Origin: Pyronema omphalodes
Taxonomy: Eukaryota > Ascomycota > Pezizomycetes > Pezizales > Pyronemataceae
Length of the DNA stretch: 64,000 nucleotides
NCBI GenBank assembly: GCA_024516155.1
Contig: JAJJXM010000048.1
Location: 465,454 to 529,453 of the forward strand
Direction of reading: 5' to 3'
In this document: in pieces, positions 1 to 10,628 of the stretch
How the letters are laid out: every line of letters begins with the position of its first letter
Position numbering within the stretch: position 1 is the first letter of the stretch
The notes under the pieces: generated by a model
The model's database searches: none
Seen by the model: the letters and a program-made list of their open reading frames with translations, nothing else
What the model was told of the DNA's origin: nothing
Translations under genes and position numbers: made by a program

Positions 1-2
1 AA

Positions 3-120
3 ACTACAGTATCCGGGATTCCCGTCTGGTCACCCACGACAGTACTAGCCGGACGATATCATGCTTAAATAGCGCAGAGCGGACGGGATGCGTTGTATTC
101 ATGATTCTATGACCGTAGCT
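3..120 (-). rRNA. 5S rRNA gene (dispersed copy)
   Basis: The reverse complement reads as a 5S rRNA of about 118 nt. It starts near AGCTACGGTCATAG and has the CATCCCGTCCG segment, the internal control region AAGCATGATATCGTCCGG and the GGGTGACCAGACGGGAAT loop. Its 3' end, GGATACTGTAGT, pairs with the 5' CTACGGT to make helix I. It lies at the window edge, so its terminator is outside. A second, damaged copy lies at 5791-5894 on the other strand. Isolated 5S units are known in filamentous fungi. Confidence 0.88.
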
Positions 121-598
121 GACGTGTTGAATCCAAATTTTAATATGTACAAAACGGCTGCACTGGAAATATTGTGGAGGTAAAGAGGAGGGGTACCATG
201 AGGGTTGTTAGCGAGATTAAGTGGAATATCCGGGATGTGGGGAAAGAAAATCGGTGGAGTGGTGCGGATTTGAAGAGGGTGTATTTGTTGTTTACTTCCG
301 GGATTGGTGAGTGTTTGTTAACCATATCGCCGATCTGAGGGTTAAACACGCTGGTTCTTTCAGGGATACTGATATATCTAGAATTATGACGATCTTAAAT
401 CCATAATCCTAAAACGAAGGCAAAGCAAAGCCAAGCCAGCCTAATTTGATTTAACTTTCTTGAACGTTCCCAACCTCAAAGTTATGACATGACGTAAGCT
501 ACAGTCTAAATTCATTTCGAGGTTCCAGTATAGCTGTTACCGCTGCGTCTCGCTGGGATCCCCCCAAGAGTGCACTTGATTCCTTGGGCTTGTTGTCG

Positions 599-629
<31 letters not shown>

Positions 630-737
630 CACTGCTGGTTTTCAATTCTTGTCGTTACGGTTTGGAGATTGGAACCCTGTTTGCTGTTTGCTATTTTCTC
701 ACTCGTCTTTGTTGATTCGTCACTTTTGCCTCACTTC
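121..737. other. Intergenic stretch
   Basis: No convincing gene. It contains a run of about 28 T at roughly 602-629. Confidence 0.6.
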
Positions 738-1110
738 TCCTTTGATCTCATGGGGGCGGCCCCAGTAGTGTAGTGGTATAACTCCCTGCAACTGCGCAAA
801 TACAACGGGTTCGAATCCCGTGTCGCTCCCACAGGTATTGCTTGGTTACCGGGGTTTGTCCTCAGGGAGGTTTACCCGGTGCTCAGGATAAGTGGTCACG
901 CTTTCCTGATCTATGCCTCCTTAGGTATAGACAAGTGTTGGTGGAATGGTTGGGTTAATGGGTGTAGGAGATTAGGGCGCCTCATTAGGAGACTTCGGTC
1001 TCGAGGACAGGAAAAATGGTTGTACAAGTTGCTTTACCCGCATAGGCCTTATAGGCCTCGATCGGACGTATGATTGAAATAAATAAATAAATAAAATCCT
1101 TTGATCTCAT
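738..1110 (+). mobile_element. tRNA-derived SINE with 14-bp target-site duplication
   Basis: The body (752-1096, about 345 bp) starts with a tRNA-like head. Box A is TAGTGTAGTGG (766-776) and box B is GGTTCGAATCC (808-818). A 5' GGGCGGC can pair with GTCGCTC after the T-arm, but there is no good anticodon stem, so this is not a functional tRNA. An unrelated tail of about 250 bp follows and ends in AAATAAATAAATAAATAAAA. The body is bounded by perfect direct repeats TCCTTTGATCTCAT at 738-751 and 1097-1110. A Pol III head, a non-coding tail, an A-rich simple 3' end and a TSD of this length together define a SINE mobilised by a LINE. Confidence 0.88.
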
Positions 1111-1283
1111 CTGATGTCATCTTTTCTCATCTGATGTCATCTTTTCTCCTCTTTTCTCCTCTTTTCTCCTCTTTTCTCCTCTTTTCTCCTCTTTTCTCCT
1201 CTTTCTCCTCTTTTCTCCTCTTTTCTCCTCTTTTCTCCTCTTTCCTCATCTTCTCTCCTCTCCTCTCCTCTTTTCTCCTCATC
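1111..1283. repeat. Polypyrimidine minisatellite, unit CTTTTCTCCT
   Basis: About 170 bp of a near-perfect 10-mer CTTTTCTCCT with small variants, directly abutting the 3' TSD of the SINE. One strand is almost pure pyrimidine. Lys/Glu-rich ORFs here are repeat artefacts. Confidence 0.9.
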
Positions 1284-1803
1284 CCAAAAGTTGACCATAA
1301 ACAGAGCAAAGTTCTCCACCGAGATGATTTACAGAAACCCAACCAGACCCTGATATTCTAGGACAGTATAACCAACCCCCAAAGCAATCACACCATGCAT
1401 GATGCTTAACAATCATAAAGTCCTCAACAGGATCTATCAGTAACTGGTGGTCTGCAACAAGATGTAAGATATGTACTTTGAAAAGAATATTTTTGCGTTT
1501 GAGGTATGAAGATTCAGATGGGGGGGGGGGGAGGAAATTGGAAGTCGATAATGTAAATGTAGTGATAATGAGAAAGGGTTCAATGGAGAAAAGAGAGTAA
1601 GTAACTCGTGAGATATGCTCGAGAACTTGACATATGATTGAGAAGCTAGGGACTGTAGCGATATGTACAGGAATGATGATTTTTTCTGATATGTACTTCG
1701 GGAGGGCAAAACTTAGGTTTTACCAATGGCACACCAGTTCCACAAGAACTGCATTCGTGTTGTGTATTTTATGTACAGACGACATTGGTATGTAGGAGAA
1801 TTG
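1284..1803. other. Intergenic stretch
   Basis: No supported gene. There is a short G-run near 1520-1531. Confidence 0.6.
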
Positions 1804-1805
1804 TA

Positions 1806-1849
1806 CGAGGTGCTGGACAAAAGTGACGGTCACTTTTGTCACGGTACCG
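1806..1849. mobile_element. Short Tc1/mariner-like MITE remnant
   Basis: It begins CGAGGTGCTGGACAAAAGTG, identical to the terminal repeat of the 82-bp element at 44396-44477, and is flanked by TA on both sides (1804-1805, 1850-1851). The centre is a hairpin, ACAAAAGTGAC-G-GTCACTTTTGT. The right end has diverged (CACGGTACCG instead of CCAGCACCTCG). GGACAAAAGT termini with TA target sites are typical of Tc1-like elements, so the assignment is by family resemblance. Confidence 0.65.
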
Positions 1850-1851
1850 TA

Positions 1852-2445
1852 CGTCCTGAGTCCTGACCATTGTGTCGGTACTATTTATTTTCCCTATTAC
1901 ATTTTACTCACACCATTGTGTTGATAAGCAAACCCTAGTCTTACAAAAGAAAATTCCAACAATTGAACGCCGTTTCCAAATGCATGCCAAAAAGAACCCT
2001 TTACTCCACGACATCTGAGCCTAAATCGCCTTAATCGTCTGCAGGCTGCAGGCTGCTCCAAGTCAACCCTGCGTCACTAGCGTAATGCAAGACTAGCCAA
2101 AGGGCTTAGGGCGCAGGGTTCGACTGTACCAGAGCTTCCATCTGCATAGCGCTAAGGAGCCATCTCGCCTTGTCCTACTCTAGTGGTTAAGCTGTAGCTG
2201 AGCTCCCCGGACTGCTTGGGCCACTTTGAGTCCCTGGACCAAGTAACAAATCAAACATTTTTCTATCAATCTCTTCAATCAATCAGTATTAATGATAAAT
2301 CAAATTTGCGGTTTCGAAGCCATTTTTTTCTTCCTCCAAAAAAAAAAAACTCGGGGCCCTACCTTCCCTAAAATTAGTGCAAATTACACTCTGTCCTCCT
2401 ACTCCTGGCCCCGCCCCTTTTACCAATGTCGCCACAGTTACAGGT
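1852..2445. other. Intergenic stretch with a tRNA-like remnant
   Basis: No gene. Around 2167-2238 there is a tRNA-like segment. A box-A-like CTAGTGGTTAAGC is followed about 43 nt later by a degenerate box B (CTTTGAGTCCC), and GTCC/GGAC could pair as an acceptor. It is too decayed to call a tRNA and may be an old SINE. Confidence 0.35.
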
Positions 2446-2820
2446 CTACTGGAGATTGGCGGGCATAACAGTAATGAAGTCGGTCGTAACTGTGACAACC
2501 GACGTAGAGTCCGTGGAAGATAGAGTCGTGTCTCGGTTGTTTGTAGACTCGCCATTCGTCTCTTCTTGTGCGCTCGCGTCCTCGGTGGTCGCTTCTTCAG
2601 ACTTCGCTTCGGGGGTTTCGGTTAACGCTTCAATCTCAGTTTCTGCTTCGTTGGATTCGGATTCCTGAGCCTGTGGCGTCTCGTCGTTGTTATGCTCGTG
2701 AATGTCGGGTTTCGTCGGTAAAAGTACGGATTCGCGTTTCGATCGCTCTCTCGATGAGGACCCGTCGGCACTGGTTTCTAAGGTAACAACGATTATCTCG
2801 AGGATATCTTGTTGCATCAC
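2446..2820 (-). CDS. Hypothetical acidic Ser/Thr/Glu-rich protein, 124 aa
   Basis: A single ORF of 124 codons from tandem ATGs (MMQQDILEIIV) to a TAG stop. After a short hydrophobic start (residues 4-13), the protein is rich in Glu, Ser, Thr and Asn with no recognisable domain, and it ends in a Val/Thr-rich segment (SVVTVTTDFITVM). It has no visible intron, signal peptide or catalytic motif, and I do not recognise a family. The low-complexity acidic composition could be a real disordered protein or chance. No expression evidence can be read from sequence. Confidence 0.35.
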   Translation of the reverse strand: MMQQDILEIIVVTLETSADGSSSRERSKRESVLLPTKPDIHEHNNDETPQAQESESNEAETEIEALTETPEAKSEEATTEDASAQEETNGESTNNRDTTLSSTDSTSVVTVTTDFITVMPANLQ

Positions 2821-3858
2821 TTGAATTCGTTTAGCTGAAGGTCATTCAGATGTGTAAGCTACAATAAGTTAGGTGTACTTGTTGTAGATTGATTGTAAAT
2901 GTCGAAGATGGTGCTGGTGAAAGGGTGTACTAGTTGCGAAGGTTGTGTCGCGCAGGTTGTCGCGAAGATTAAAGTTGGTGTCGTGGTCGTCGTATTAGAC
3001 GGTAACAGAGAATGTGGAGGAGTGGCGGAGACGGCGCAAACTTTAAGTATGGATACCTTCCAACTACCCCGTGTCGTGACACAAAAAGAAGGCCGTGGTC
3101 AAAGCGTGTTGACTCCCCCACAGTTTATGCCCGTCCGCTACACTTCAAGTTCACACAGGGGTATCCGGTGAACATTTGATGGGCGGGAGCATTCTTTTCC
3201 GTTGTGAACAATCAACAAAAAAACAAACCTTGATAGACTCACCAACAAAAAAGAAAAGGAAAAAAAACCGCAGTTCTTATGCCGAGTGATATCCTGCAGA
3301 TGCAAGGCCCGAAGCCCAACGCCACAGATTATGCGACCTATGTACGGACTGTATGATGAATCCACAATTTCTCCGATGCAAGCTGCAGAAGATGCTTTTG
3401 GGTAACACCCTAAACCCTAGCCCAATTTCGCCACTTCACAACCTCCTTCGTGTAACATTGTCTAACCAATTAGGATATGAGAGAGCTGCGATGGCTATTT
3501 GTATGACCACAGCTATACATATCGATCGCAGCTATCACAAGCTTCACTCGGTAACTCCGTCGTGTCGCGTCGCGTCACAAAGGCTTGCCTCGGTAACCGG
3601 CAAACCCCAGCTCTTGTTCCCGCCGCTATGATACCCCACATCGCGTGGATGCATGCAACCACACCACCAGACACCAACCAACCACTCCCAGGGATGACAA
3701 ACGAGGAACCAGAGACACCCGTGCATCCGAGCACCTTATATCTACAAGCTATCCCACCATAACGACACGTTTCTCAAGATTCCCCTCCATCTGATAGTTA
3801 CACGAAGACTCAACGAAAATCCCTTGAATTCAGCACGGCGAATACCAACATACCAACA
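2821..3858. promoter_or_regulatory. Upstream region of the thiolase gene
   Basis: No supported gene; the short ORFs overlap in several frames and lack coding character. CCCTAAACCCTAGCCC lies near 3408-3423, about 440 bp upstream of the thiolase ATG. It resembles telomere-box motifs, but no role can be assigned. Confidence 0.4.
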
Positions 3859-5380
3859 ATGGCCTCCCCAGTCTACGTTGTCGGAGTCGGCATGACTAAA
3901 TTCATCAAACCGAGAGGTCAGGTCGATTATCCGGAGATGGGATTTGAAGCAGGAGTCAAGGCGCTTAGTGATGCCGGTATCAACTATGATGAGGTTGATC
4001 AGGGTGTCGCTTGCTATGCGTATGGTGACTCGACCTGTGGACAGAGGGTGTTTTATCAATTCGGTATGTGTTACCCAACACTGCAGCTCCAGCGAGCTCA
4101 GTTTCCGACTCTCCAAAGCTCTGGAAGCTGTGATGAAGCTCCATCAAGCTCTCGCAGGCTTTCTCGAGCTGCCAGCTATATCGCGAGCCGCGGCAAGCTC
4201 CCGAAGCTTCAGCTAACACGCTACAGGAATGACTGGAATTCCCATCTACAACGTCAATAACAACTGCTCCACCGGCTCCACGGGTCTCTTTATGGCGCGC
4301 CAATTCTGTTCCTCCGGCCTTTCCAACGTCTCCCTCGTCATCGGCTTCGAAAAGATGTTCCCCGGCTCTCTCCAAACCTTCTTCAAAGACCGCACCAACC
4401 CTCTTGACAAAACCTACAAATCGATGCTTTCCAACCGTGGTATTGACCCCAAAGCCCCCGGCGCAGCTCAACTATTCGGCAACGCCGGACGGGAATACAT
4501 GGAGAAATTCGGTGCCACCCGTGAAGACTTCGCCGAGATCGCGAGAGTCAACCACGAGCATAGTCAGAGAAACCCTTACAGTCAGTTTAAGGATGTCTAT
4601 ACCTTAGAACAGATCTTGAAGAGTCCATCTATTCATGAACCATTGACCAAACTCCAATGCTGCCCTACATCTGATGGTGCTGCTGCCGCTGTCTTGGTGT
4701 CACAGAAGTATCTTGACCTCCACCCGGAGCTGAAGGATCGCGCTATTCTTATCGCTGGACAGTCTTTGACTACTGATACTCCGGACCTTTACAGCAACTC
4801 TGCCATTGAGTTAGTGGGCGCCGACATGACTCGTCGCGCCGCAAAGGAGGCTTTGTCTCAAGCCGGTGTTTCTGCAAAGGATATCAAGCTAGTAGAACTC
4901 CACGACTGTTTCTCCGCAAATGAAATGGTGACTATCGATGCATTGGGACTTTGTGAACCGGGCAAGGCTCATGAAATGGTTAGAAAGGGGGATATTACAT
5001 ACGGGGGTAGATGCGTGATTAATCCTTCTGGTGGATTAATTTCGAAGGGACATCCCTTGGGAGCTACTGGGTTGGCGCAGTGCTGTGAGCTTGTTTGGCA
5101 GCTGAGAGGATGGGCGGGGGACAGGAATGTAGAGGGTGTTAAGGCGGCGTTGCAGCAGAATCTTGGACTGGGTGGAGCTGCGGTGGTGACGGTTTATAAA
5201 AGAGCGGATGGAGGCGCGAGTAAGAAGGTACAGGGAGTGGCTTGTAAAATTTCAGGCAGAGGATATAACCCCGCAGTGGAGGCGAGAGGTCTGTCAAAGG
5301 GAGAAATTGAGATTGCGGTATCAAAGAAGGCGAGCTCAAAGTTTATGTTGGAGGCAGAGAAGAAGGAGAGTAGATTGTAG
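3859..5380 (+). CDS. Peroxisomal SCP2-type thiolase (acyl-CoA thiolase domain)
   Basis: Two exons: 3859-4063 and 4227-5380, separated by a 163-nt intron (GTATGT...CTACAG). They give 452 aa. The protein is a SCP2/SCPx-type 3-ketoacyl-CoA thiolase, which cleaves 3-oxoacyl-CoA with CoA. Visible motifs are the N-terminal [11 protein letters not shown], the nucleophile loop [12 protein letters not shown] (Cys82), HDCFSANE, and the C-terminal [14 protein letters not shown]. It ends in SRL, a canonical PTS1, so the peroxisome is the expected site. It stops after the thiolase domain, with no SCP2 sterol-carrier domain (animal SCPx is about 547 aa). The start was chosen because [11 protein letters not shown] matches the usual N-terminus and the splice restores [11 protein letters not shown]. 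Substrate (branched-chain or sterol side chain) cannot be told from sequence. Confidence 0.92.
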
Positions 5381-5790
5381 AGATGGGATGGGTTATGTAT
5401 GATTTATGATGATTGTGGAGATAGTACCTTTATTTATGATGAGATATGATTATGTCATTCTGGATTCATGTATCACCTAGACACGATGCAGTGGCTTGAT
5501 GCTCCAGTGTGATCGATCTCGGAGATTCTGGGCATACTCGTGCCACCTTAGCACGAGCAGGTTTTGGAATACCAAGCATTATAACATACCTCCACGATTG
5601 AAAGCCAAATTTAATAGATTCTGAAACCGGCTTCACAAATATCGTCCCCTGAAATGGATTTTTGATTTAGTTAGTTATCAGTTGTCAGTTGTCGAAGTTG
5701 ATATACATACATACATACTCACCTGCTATATAGCCTTCATACTTTACTTACGCCAAATTATATCATAACATTTATAGCACCAGCAATATC
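5381..5790. other. Intergenic stretch
   Basis: No gene seen between the thiolase stop and the 5S pseudogene; a few short CATA repeats near 5704-5716. Confidence 0.6.
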
Positions 5791-5894
5791 AGCTACGGTC
5801 ATAGAATCATGAACCCAACGCATCCCGTCCGCTCTACGCTATTTCAGCATGATATCGTCCGGCTATTACTGTCGTGGTGCCCGGATACTGTAGT
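5791..5894 (+). pseudogene. 5S rRNA pseudogene
   Basis: It aligns to the reverse complement of the 5S copy at 3-120, from AGCTACGGTCATAGAATCAT to GGATACTGTAGT. About 14 nt of the GTGACCAGACGGGAAT segment are deleted, and the internal control box is altered (TTTCAGC for TTTAAGC). A T-tract of about 17 nt follows immediately (5896-5912) and resembles a Pol III terminator. The deletion removes a conserved helix/loop, so the RNA could not fold normally. Confidence 0.82.
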
Positions 5895-6981
5895 GTTTTT
5901 TTTTTTTTTTTTGTGACGGTCTGTATATATTTTCCACGGATACATAACATATATAGAATGATAGTAGGCGTGAGTGAGTGGTGGGCTTGGGAATTTCTTG
6001 AGACTTCTTTGTTTCTTTTGTTACTTGTTTTATCGTATGTATACTGTTCCAGGCGTTTAATGTCGATATGGCATAAAAAAGTGCTTTATTCTGTACTTGT
6101 GGCCTAAACTATCTATGTAGTTAGACCTTCTGGGGTAATAAGGTGAAACTTATACTATCCTCCTGACGAAGATAAGAAAAGGGGGGGGGAAAGAGAACTG
6201 AGAGCTTAAAGTACCATGAGTGCTTTATAGTGATTGTTGACGACTATGTGGGCCTGTTTTGGTTTCGAACCATAAGCCTAAGAATAATTATTTATTTATT
6301 GTTCGTGACTTTCCAAACCTCAAGGTGTTCAGGAATCATGATTAAGCTTTGGATTTTCTTTTTTCTTATTGCCTTATTTTTAGGGTTTTTGAGTTTTCGA
6401 GTTTTTGTTCCTTCTTATAGACCCTGTGAATGGTGTTTTCTCCGGCATTTGAGGTTTGTTGTTTAACTGGCTCTGATGAAGGTTTGCTGTTTTCACTTTT
6501 GTAACTAGCATGGGAAGCGGGTTGAAAGAGTATAGTCCAGATGCGTGGGAACGGGATCAGAGGAAATGGTTAAAGCGGGATATTATGTTAGTGGAGGTGG
6601 TTGCGGCGTTGGTTATTAACAGCGTGATCAATGCCGTGAATACATTTGAATGATGTCGCTGTCTATTGGGTTGTTGTCATAATCTAAAGTTGGTTTTTGT
6701 TAGAGGTGTTTAAGGCGGTGATTCCTTGTAGAAGGTTGCGGCTTAGATGATAGGCTGTGAAAAATTGTGTTTTCTCGGAATTTATAGGATTATTCTATTT
6801 TCAATGTTTTGGAATGTCATCCTGTGTTAATTAAGGAATACAATTACATTCAAGATCCTGTATCAATATAAGCCTCGTTTGTTCCTCCGAATCTTTAAAC
6901 CACATCACCTTTTCGAAAGCAAAAAACCAGAAAACCAAGAACACTTTTATACCTACGACCGTCGAAGATATTTCGTGAATC
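5895..6981. other. Intergenic stretch and 5' region of the next gene
   Basis: No supported gene. There is a T-tract at the 5' edge and a G-run near 6181-6189. The last 100 bp are A/C-rich leader-like sequence before the ATG at 6982. Confidence 0.5.
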
Positions 6982-9264
6982 ATGCCTCAAATTACCAAAA
7001 AAGCTGGGGGCTCTGATTCCAATGATGAATCGTCTCAGCAGGTTTACTATCTCACCGACATTTTCCCGCACCTCTCGTACTTTGCTCTAGATGTCACCTT
7101 CTTCAGACCCCATCCACAGGCCGTGACTGAAGAGCATGACATTACTCCAATCATCGACCATACCAACGAGGAAGCAAACGACCATCCCTCGACCCTCAGA
7201 CAACACCCATCGACCCCACAAACTGGTCAAGTCTAGGAAGGTTCAACATAGCCGCCCCAATGTTCACAGCCCCCTCCCATCTGTGATGTTTTCCGCCTTC
7301 ATCTTCCCGCTGCTCAAACATCTTCCTGTCCATCAGACACCGCACCGCATCGCATCATCTCTTACAGCAAGCAGTCCCAACACCTATAAATACCTCGCCA
7401 TGTCGCCCACAAGTGCGTGTTTCTTCTACTAAGCTATTAACTCTCAACACCTTCCAAAGCAAATTTGCTAGAATGTCACACTGACACGTCTGATTCTTCA
7501 GACAACTCTTACGACAACCTCTCAGTCACCAGTCTTGCTACAGGTGCCGCAACCCCTGTTAGAATTCCGTCTGAACGACAGTCAGAACAGGAGGCAACCA
7601 ATGAACGTCCTCTTCGGTCGTCGGCTTCAAGTGAGTCTACTTCCAGATAGCTATCAGATTTCAACCACTCCTTCCAAAGCAGTTTTCCAGAATATCACAC
7701 TGACAAGTCTGATTCTTTAGACAATTCCCCAGACAAACTTCCATCCACCAGTCTCACGACAGGTGCCGCAACTCCGATCACAAACCCGCATGGAAGGCAG
7801 TCAGAACAGCAGGCAAGCAATGAATCTCCCGTTCGACAGTCAAAAAGTGACAGCCGATGGACTTCCCTGGATGTTGCGCGCTCCTACGAGGCACCTTCCC
7901 TTGGATCCGTTGTTGCGGCGCCTGGTGGAGCGTCCGGTTCTTCCTCCTCAGTAAGAAACGCATCCGATACATCCGGCCTCTTTGTCCGCGAAAAGTCAAT
8001 TCCCAAGCCAGCTTCAGGGTTGGGTTCGACCTTGAGCGCCTCACAGCCTCTTGGTCTCCCGGGACCTTCTCAACCCCGATCTACGGATTCATACCAGACC
8101 TCTTCGCACCGTTATATTCCGTACCGGTTGCCAGTTCTCACAAACCAGGCTGGTTTTCCCTCTGGTAGTCACGGACAGGGTGGCCCAGGTCAGAGCTTCC
8201 GACGGGGTTTAGCCCTCAGTGAATCTAGCTCGGTGACGCCGGCCTCCCCGCCTCCAGCTAGGAAACTCACCGTCAGGAATGGTGGTCCAGATGATTCAAT
8301 CGACTCATCTCCTTCGCCGGCTGGGCTGTCACCTACATCTCCTCTCGCCACATCTCGTCACCCCTCGATTCTACTCACCCACGCATCCGTCCCTTCGTCT
8401 GCTGTTTCTTCTGCCGACTTCCCACGGCAAACGTCTTCAAGCAACGGTGCATCCCACCTGCTTCATACCTATTCATCCCACACCTATCCATCCTTAACCC
8501 TCGCCCATATCCCAAGCCACAATGCCGGCGACGAGACCCCTTCCGGGTCTCCACCCGCTGATTCCTCCTCCCCCACCTCCTTACCGCCGTTCGACGCCTT
8601 TCCTCCTCGGCTGAACTCAATACCACTGTCAGATCCCGTACCAGATAACATGGCATACTACAACTCCCCACGTCTAAACATCGACAACATGGTTTCCATG
8701 CATAAATCCAGTTTCGACAGTATCCTAGCCGCATGGACCTGTTATCCCGAGCGTGCAGAAACCGGTGGTTGCGATGCTATACTTCATCGTCTCAATGAGC
8801 TGGAGATGGACTGGAGTATTGTCCAGGGAAAACTTGAGGAAGTGGTGGAGAGAATACCGGAGGAGACCAGGGGAGCTGTGTTGCTGTCGGATACTCTTGT
8901 CCCGGCGGATACGTCTTCTGCTGCTGCTGGACAGGATGTTAAGGGCAAAGGAAAAGAGAAGATCACAGGACGCGGATTGAGACGTATGCTGTCTAGTATC
9001 TTCTCTTCTTCGGGAAAGGAGCATCAACAGGTTTCGTCTGGTAAAGAGGGGAGAAGCCTTAGAAAACGTGTTTCTGAGCATTTTCGTAGGGGTGCTTCAT
9101 CGAAGGAATATGATGGTAAGGAGAGGGATAAAGAAGTGAAGGTGGTTCAGAGGCCTTTACTGTGGATTGATCAGATGGCCATGGAGATTGCGGAAGGGCT
9201 ACGCCGTGTGCAGGAATTAAGGGAGGATGTTGAGGCGGTCAGGCGGAGCAAGGATGCTTATTGA
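6982..9264 (+). CDS. Uncharacterised Ser/Pro-rich protein with duplicated exon, 5 exons
   Basis: Proposed exons are 6982-7041, 7120-7230, 7337-7412, 7502-7630 and 7721-9264, giving 639 aa. All junctions keep frame with GT..AG ends. Exons 4 and 5 start with copies of the same sequence (DNSxDxLxxTSLxTGAATP ... RQSEQxAxNE), and the upstream intron halves match too, so an intron-exon block was duplicated. The first exon is optional as drawn, because its 78-nt intron is also open. The middle of the protein is disordered and Ser/Pro-rich. The last 190 residues are more structured (TCYPERAETGGCDAILHRLN, then a basic GRGLRRMLSSIF segment and a C-terminal helix RVQELREDVEAVRRS). I recognise no family. 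Exon 1 resembles that of the gene at 13696. Exons 1-3 are the least certain. Confidence 0.7.
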
Positions 9265-10628
9265 GGATGGGACTTGGGGTAACTGGGACTGAACGGGCGT
9301 GTAGTGTTGGTATGAGAGCTTGTGGCGTGTTCTAGTCTTGTCTGGGTTTCTGCTTTTATTTTCCTTTGCTTGGTTTATAGGAGTATGGGATTGTCCTGAT
9401 TAGAATGGAGAGTTTTCCCTGTCGCACGAAGACGCACTCGACCGAGTGATACCGTGAGATTTAATTGTGTATGAACTTTTGTTTTTTTCCGGAACTTTGT
9501 TTGCCACAATTTGCATGCGCTATGCTAGCAATTCTGAGCACAAATTAAGGAAAAGAGATAGGAAACTCGTAGTATCCTTTAAGTTTCATCCAGAATGCTG
9601 CGAAGATTTTGAGGGTGGCCAGTTTATCCACCTGGCGACGATAGAGGCCGAAAGAGCAAGCATCGATGCATAGATATGTCCAGCCTTCACAAGACTTGGC
9701 AGCTACGCAAAAAAAAAAAAAAATGATACCGGAAGAACCGAGAATGAGAATTATCTTCCTCTGCTCATAGTTAGGGTGCTGAGTATTGGGATTCAACTCT
9801 CCTTTGCCGCTATATCTCGGGAATCTCAATTAATTCCCAACCAATGCAAACGCCCTCAGCCAAAAGATTGTAACTTTATCCGACCTAAAGCCGCTCGAGC
9901 TATTACCAACATATATATATCACTGAAGAGATGCATTACAATTCCAACATACAGATGAACACACTAGAACCATATCTTTGGAAATCCACTAGTGTACTTT
10001 TGTTGTTGCGGCGCCAATTCAGGGGATATCTAAAGAGAAAAATACTGATTTAGGCGAATACTAAGAATTGAGTTTTATGGATTAGGCGCACTAGTTTTTG
10101 GCTAAACAGGCGATTCAGAACTAGGCATTGATGGACAGGATTAGAGGGGTCATAGATAAGTATTTTAACGGACGAGTTAGGTGAAGTCATTTCGGACAAA
10201 TGCAGTTGTTGTGATTTTCAGGGAGTTTGAAGGTGGTCGAGGTGAGTATTTCTTGGAAAATATGACATGATGAAAAGCAGAGGAAAATTCGTAGATCTTG
10301 CTTCAAACATTTCTCTGACCCTCCATCAAACCCACATACCAGTTTTTTTTTTGATATCCTTTAAGAGATACCTATCATACTTGCAAACATATGAACCAAA
10401 TAATCCTAGCTTGATAAAAAAGACCCACCAGAAATCACGCATTACAACTTCATCGAATGATTGATCCATTGTTGGAGACACCTTACGGAGTATAAAAATC
10501 AAGACTTTACTTTGAATGTTTTAAGGTTGATCTCAACTTCGTTTTTTTTTTTCCTTCATTATTTACACAATTCTCTAGAATGCCAATGTTCTCAATCCAT
10601 TATTCGTTCTGCTCGTTCTTTTTCTACT
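9265..10628. other. Intergenic stretch
   Basis: No supported gene. A-run near 9711-9723 and several short T-runs. Confidence 0.6.

Noticed and set aside
752..825. Functional tRNA gene at the SINE head
   Set aside because: Box A, box B and acceptor are present, but no anticodon stem can be formed.
2899..3171. 90-codon ORF with a Cys-x-x-Cys motif
   Set aside because: No family resemblance, and the second half has no coding character; the motif CTSCEGC alone is not enough.
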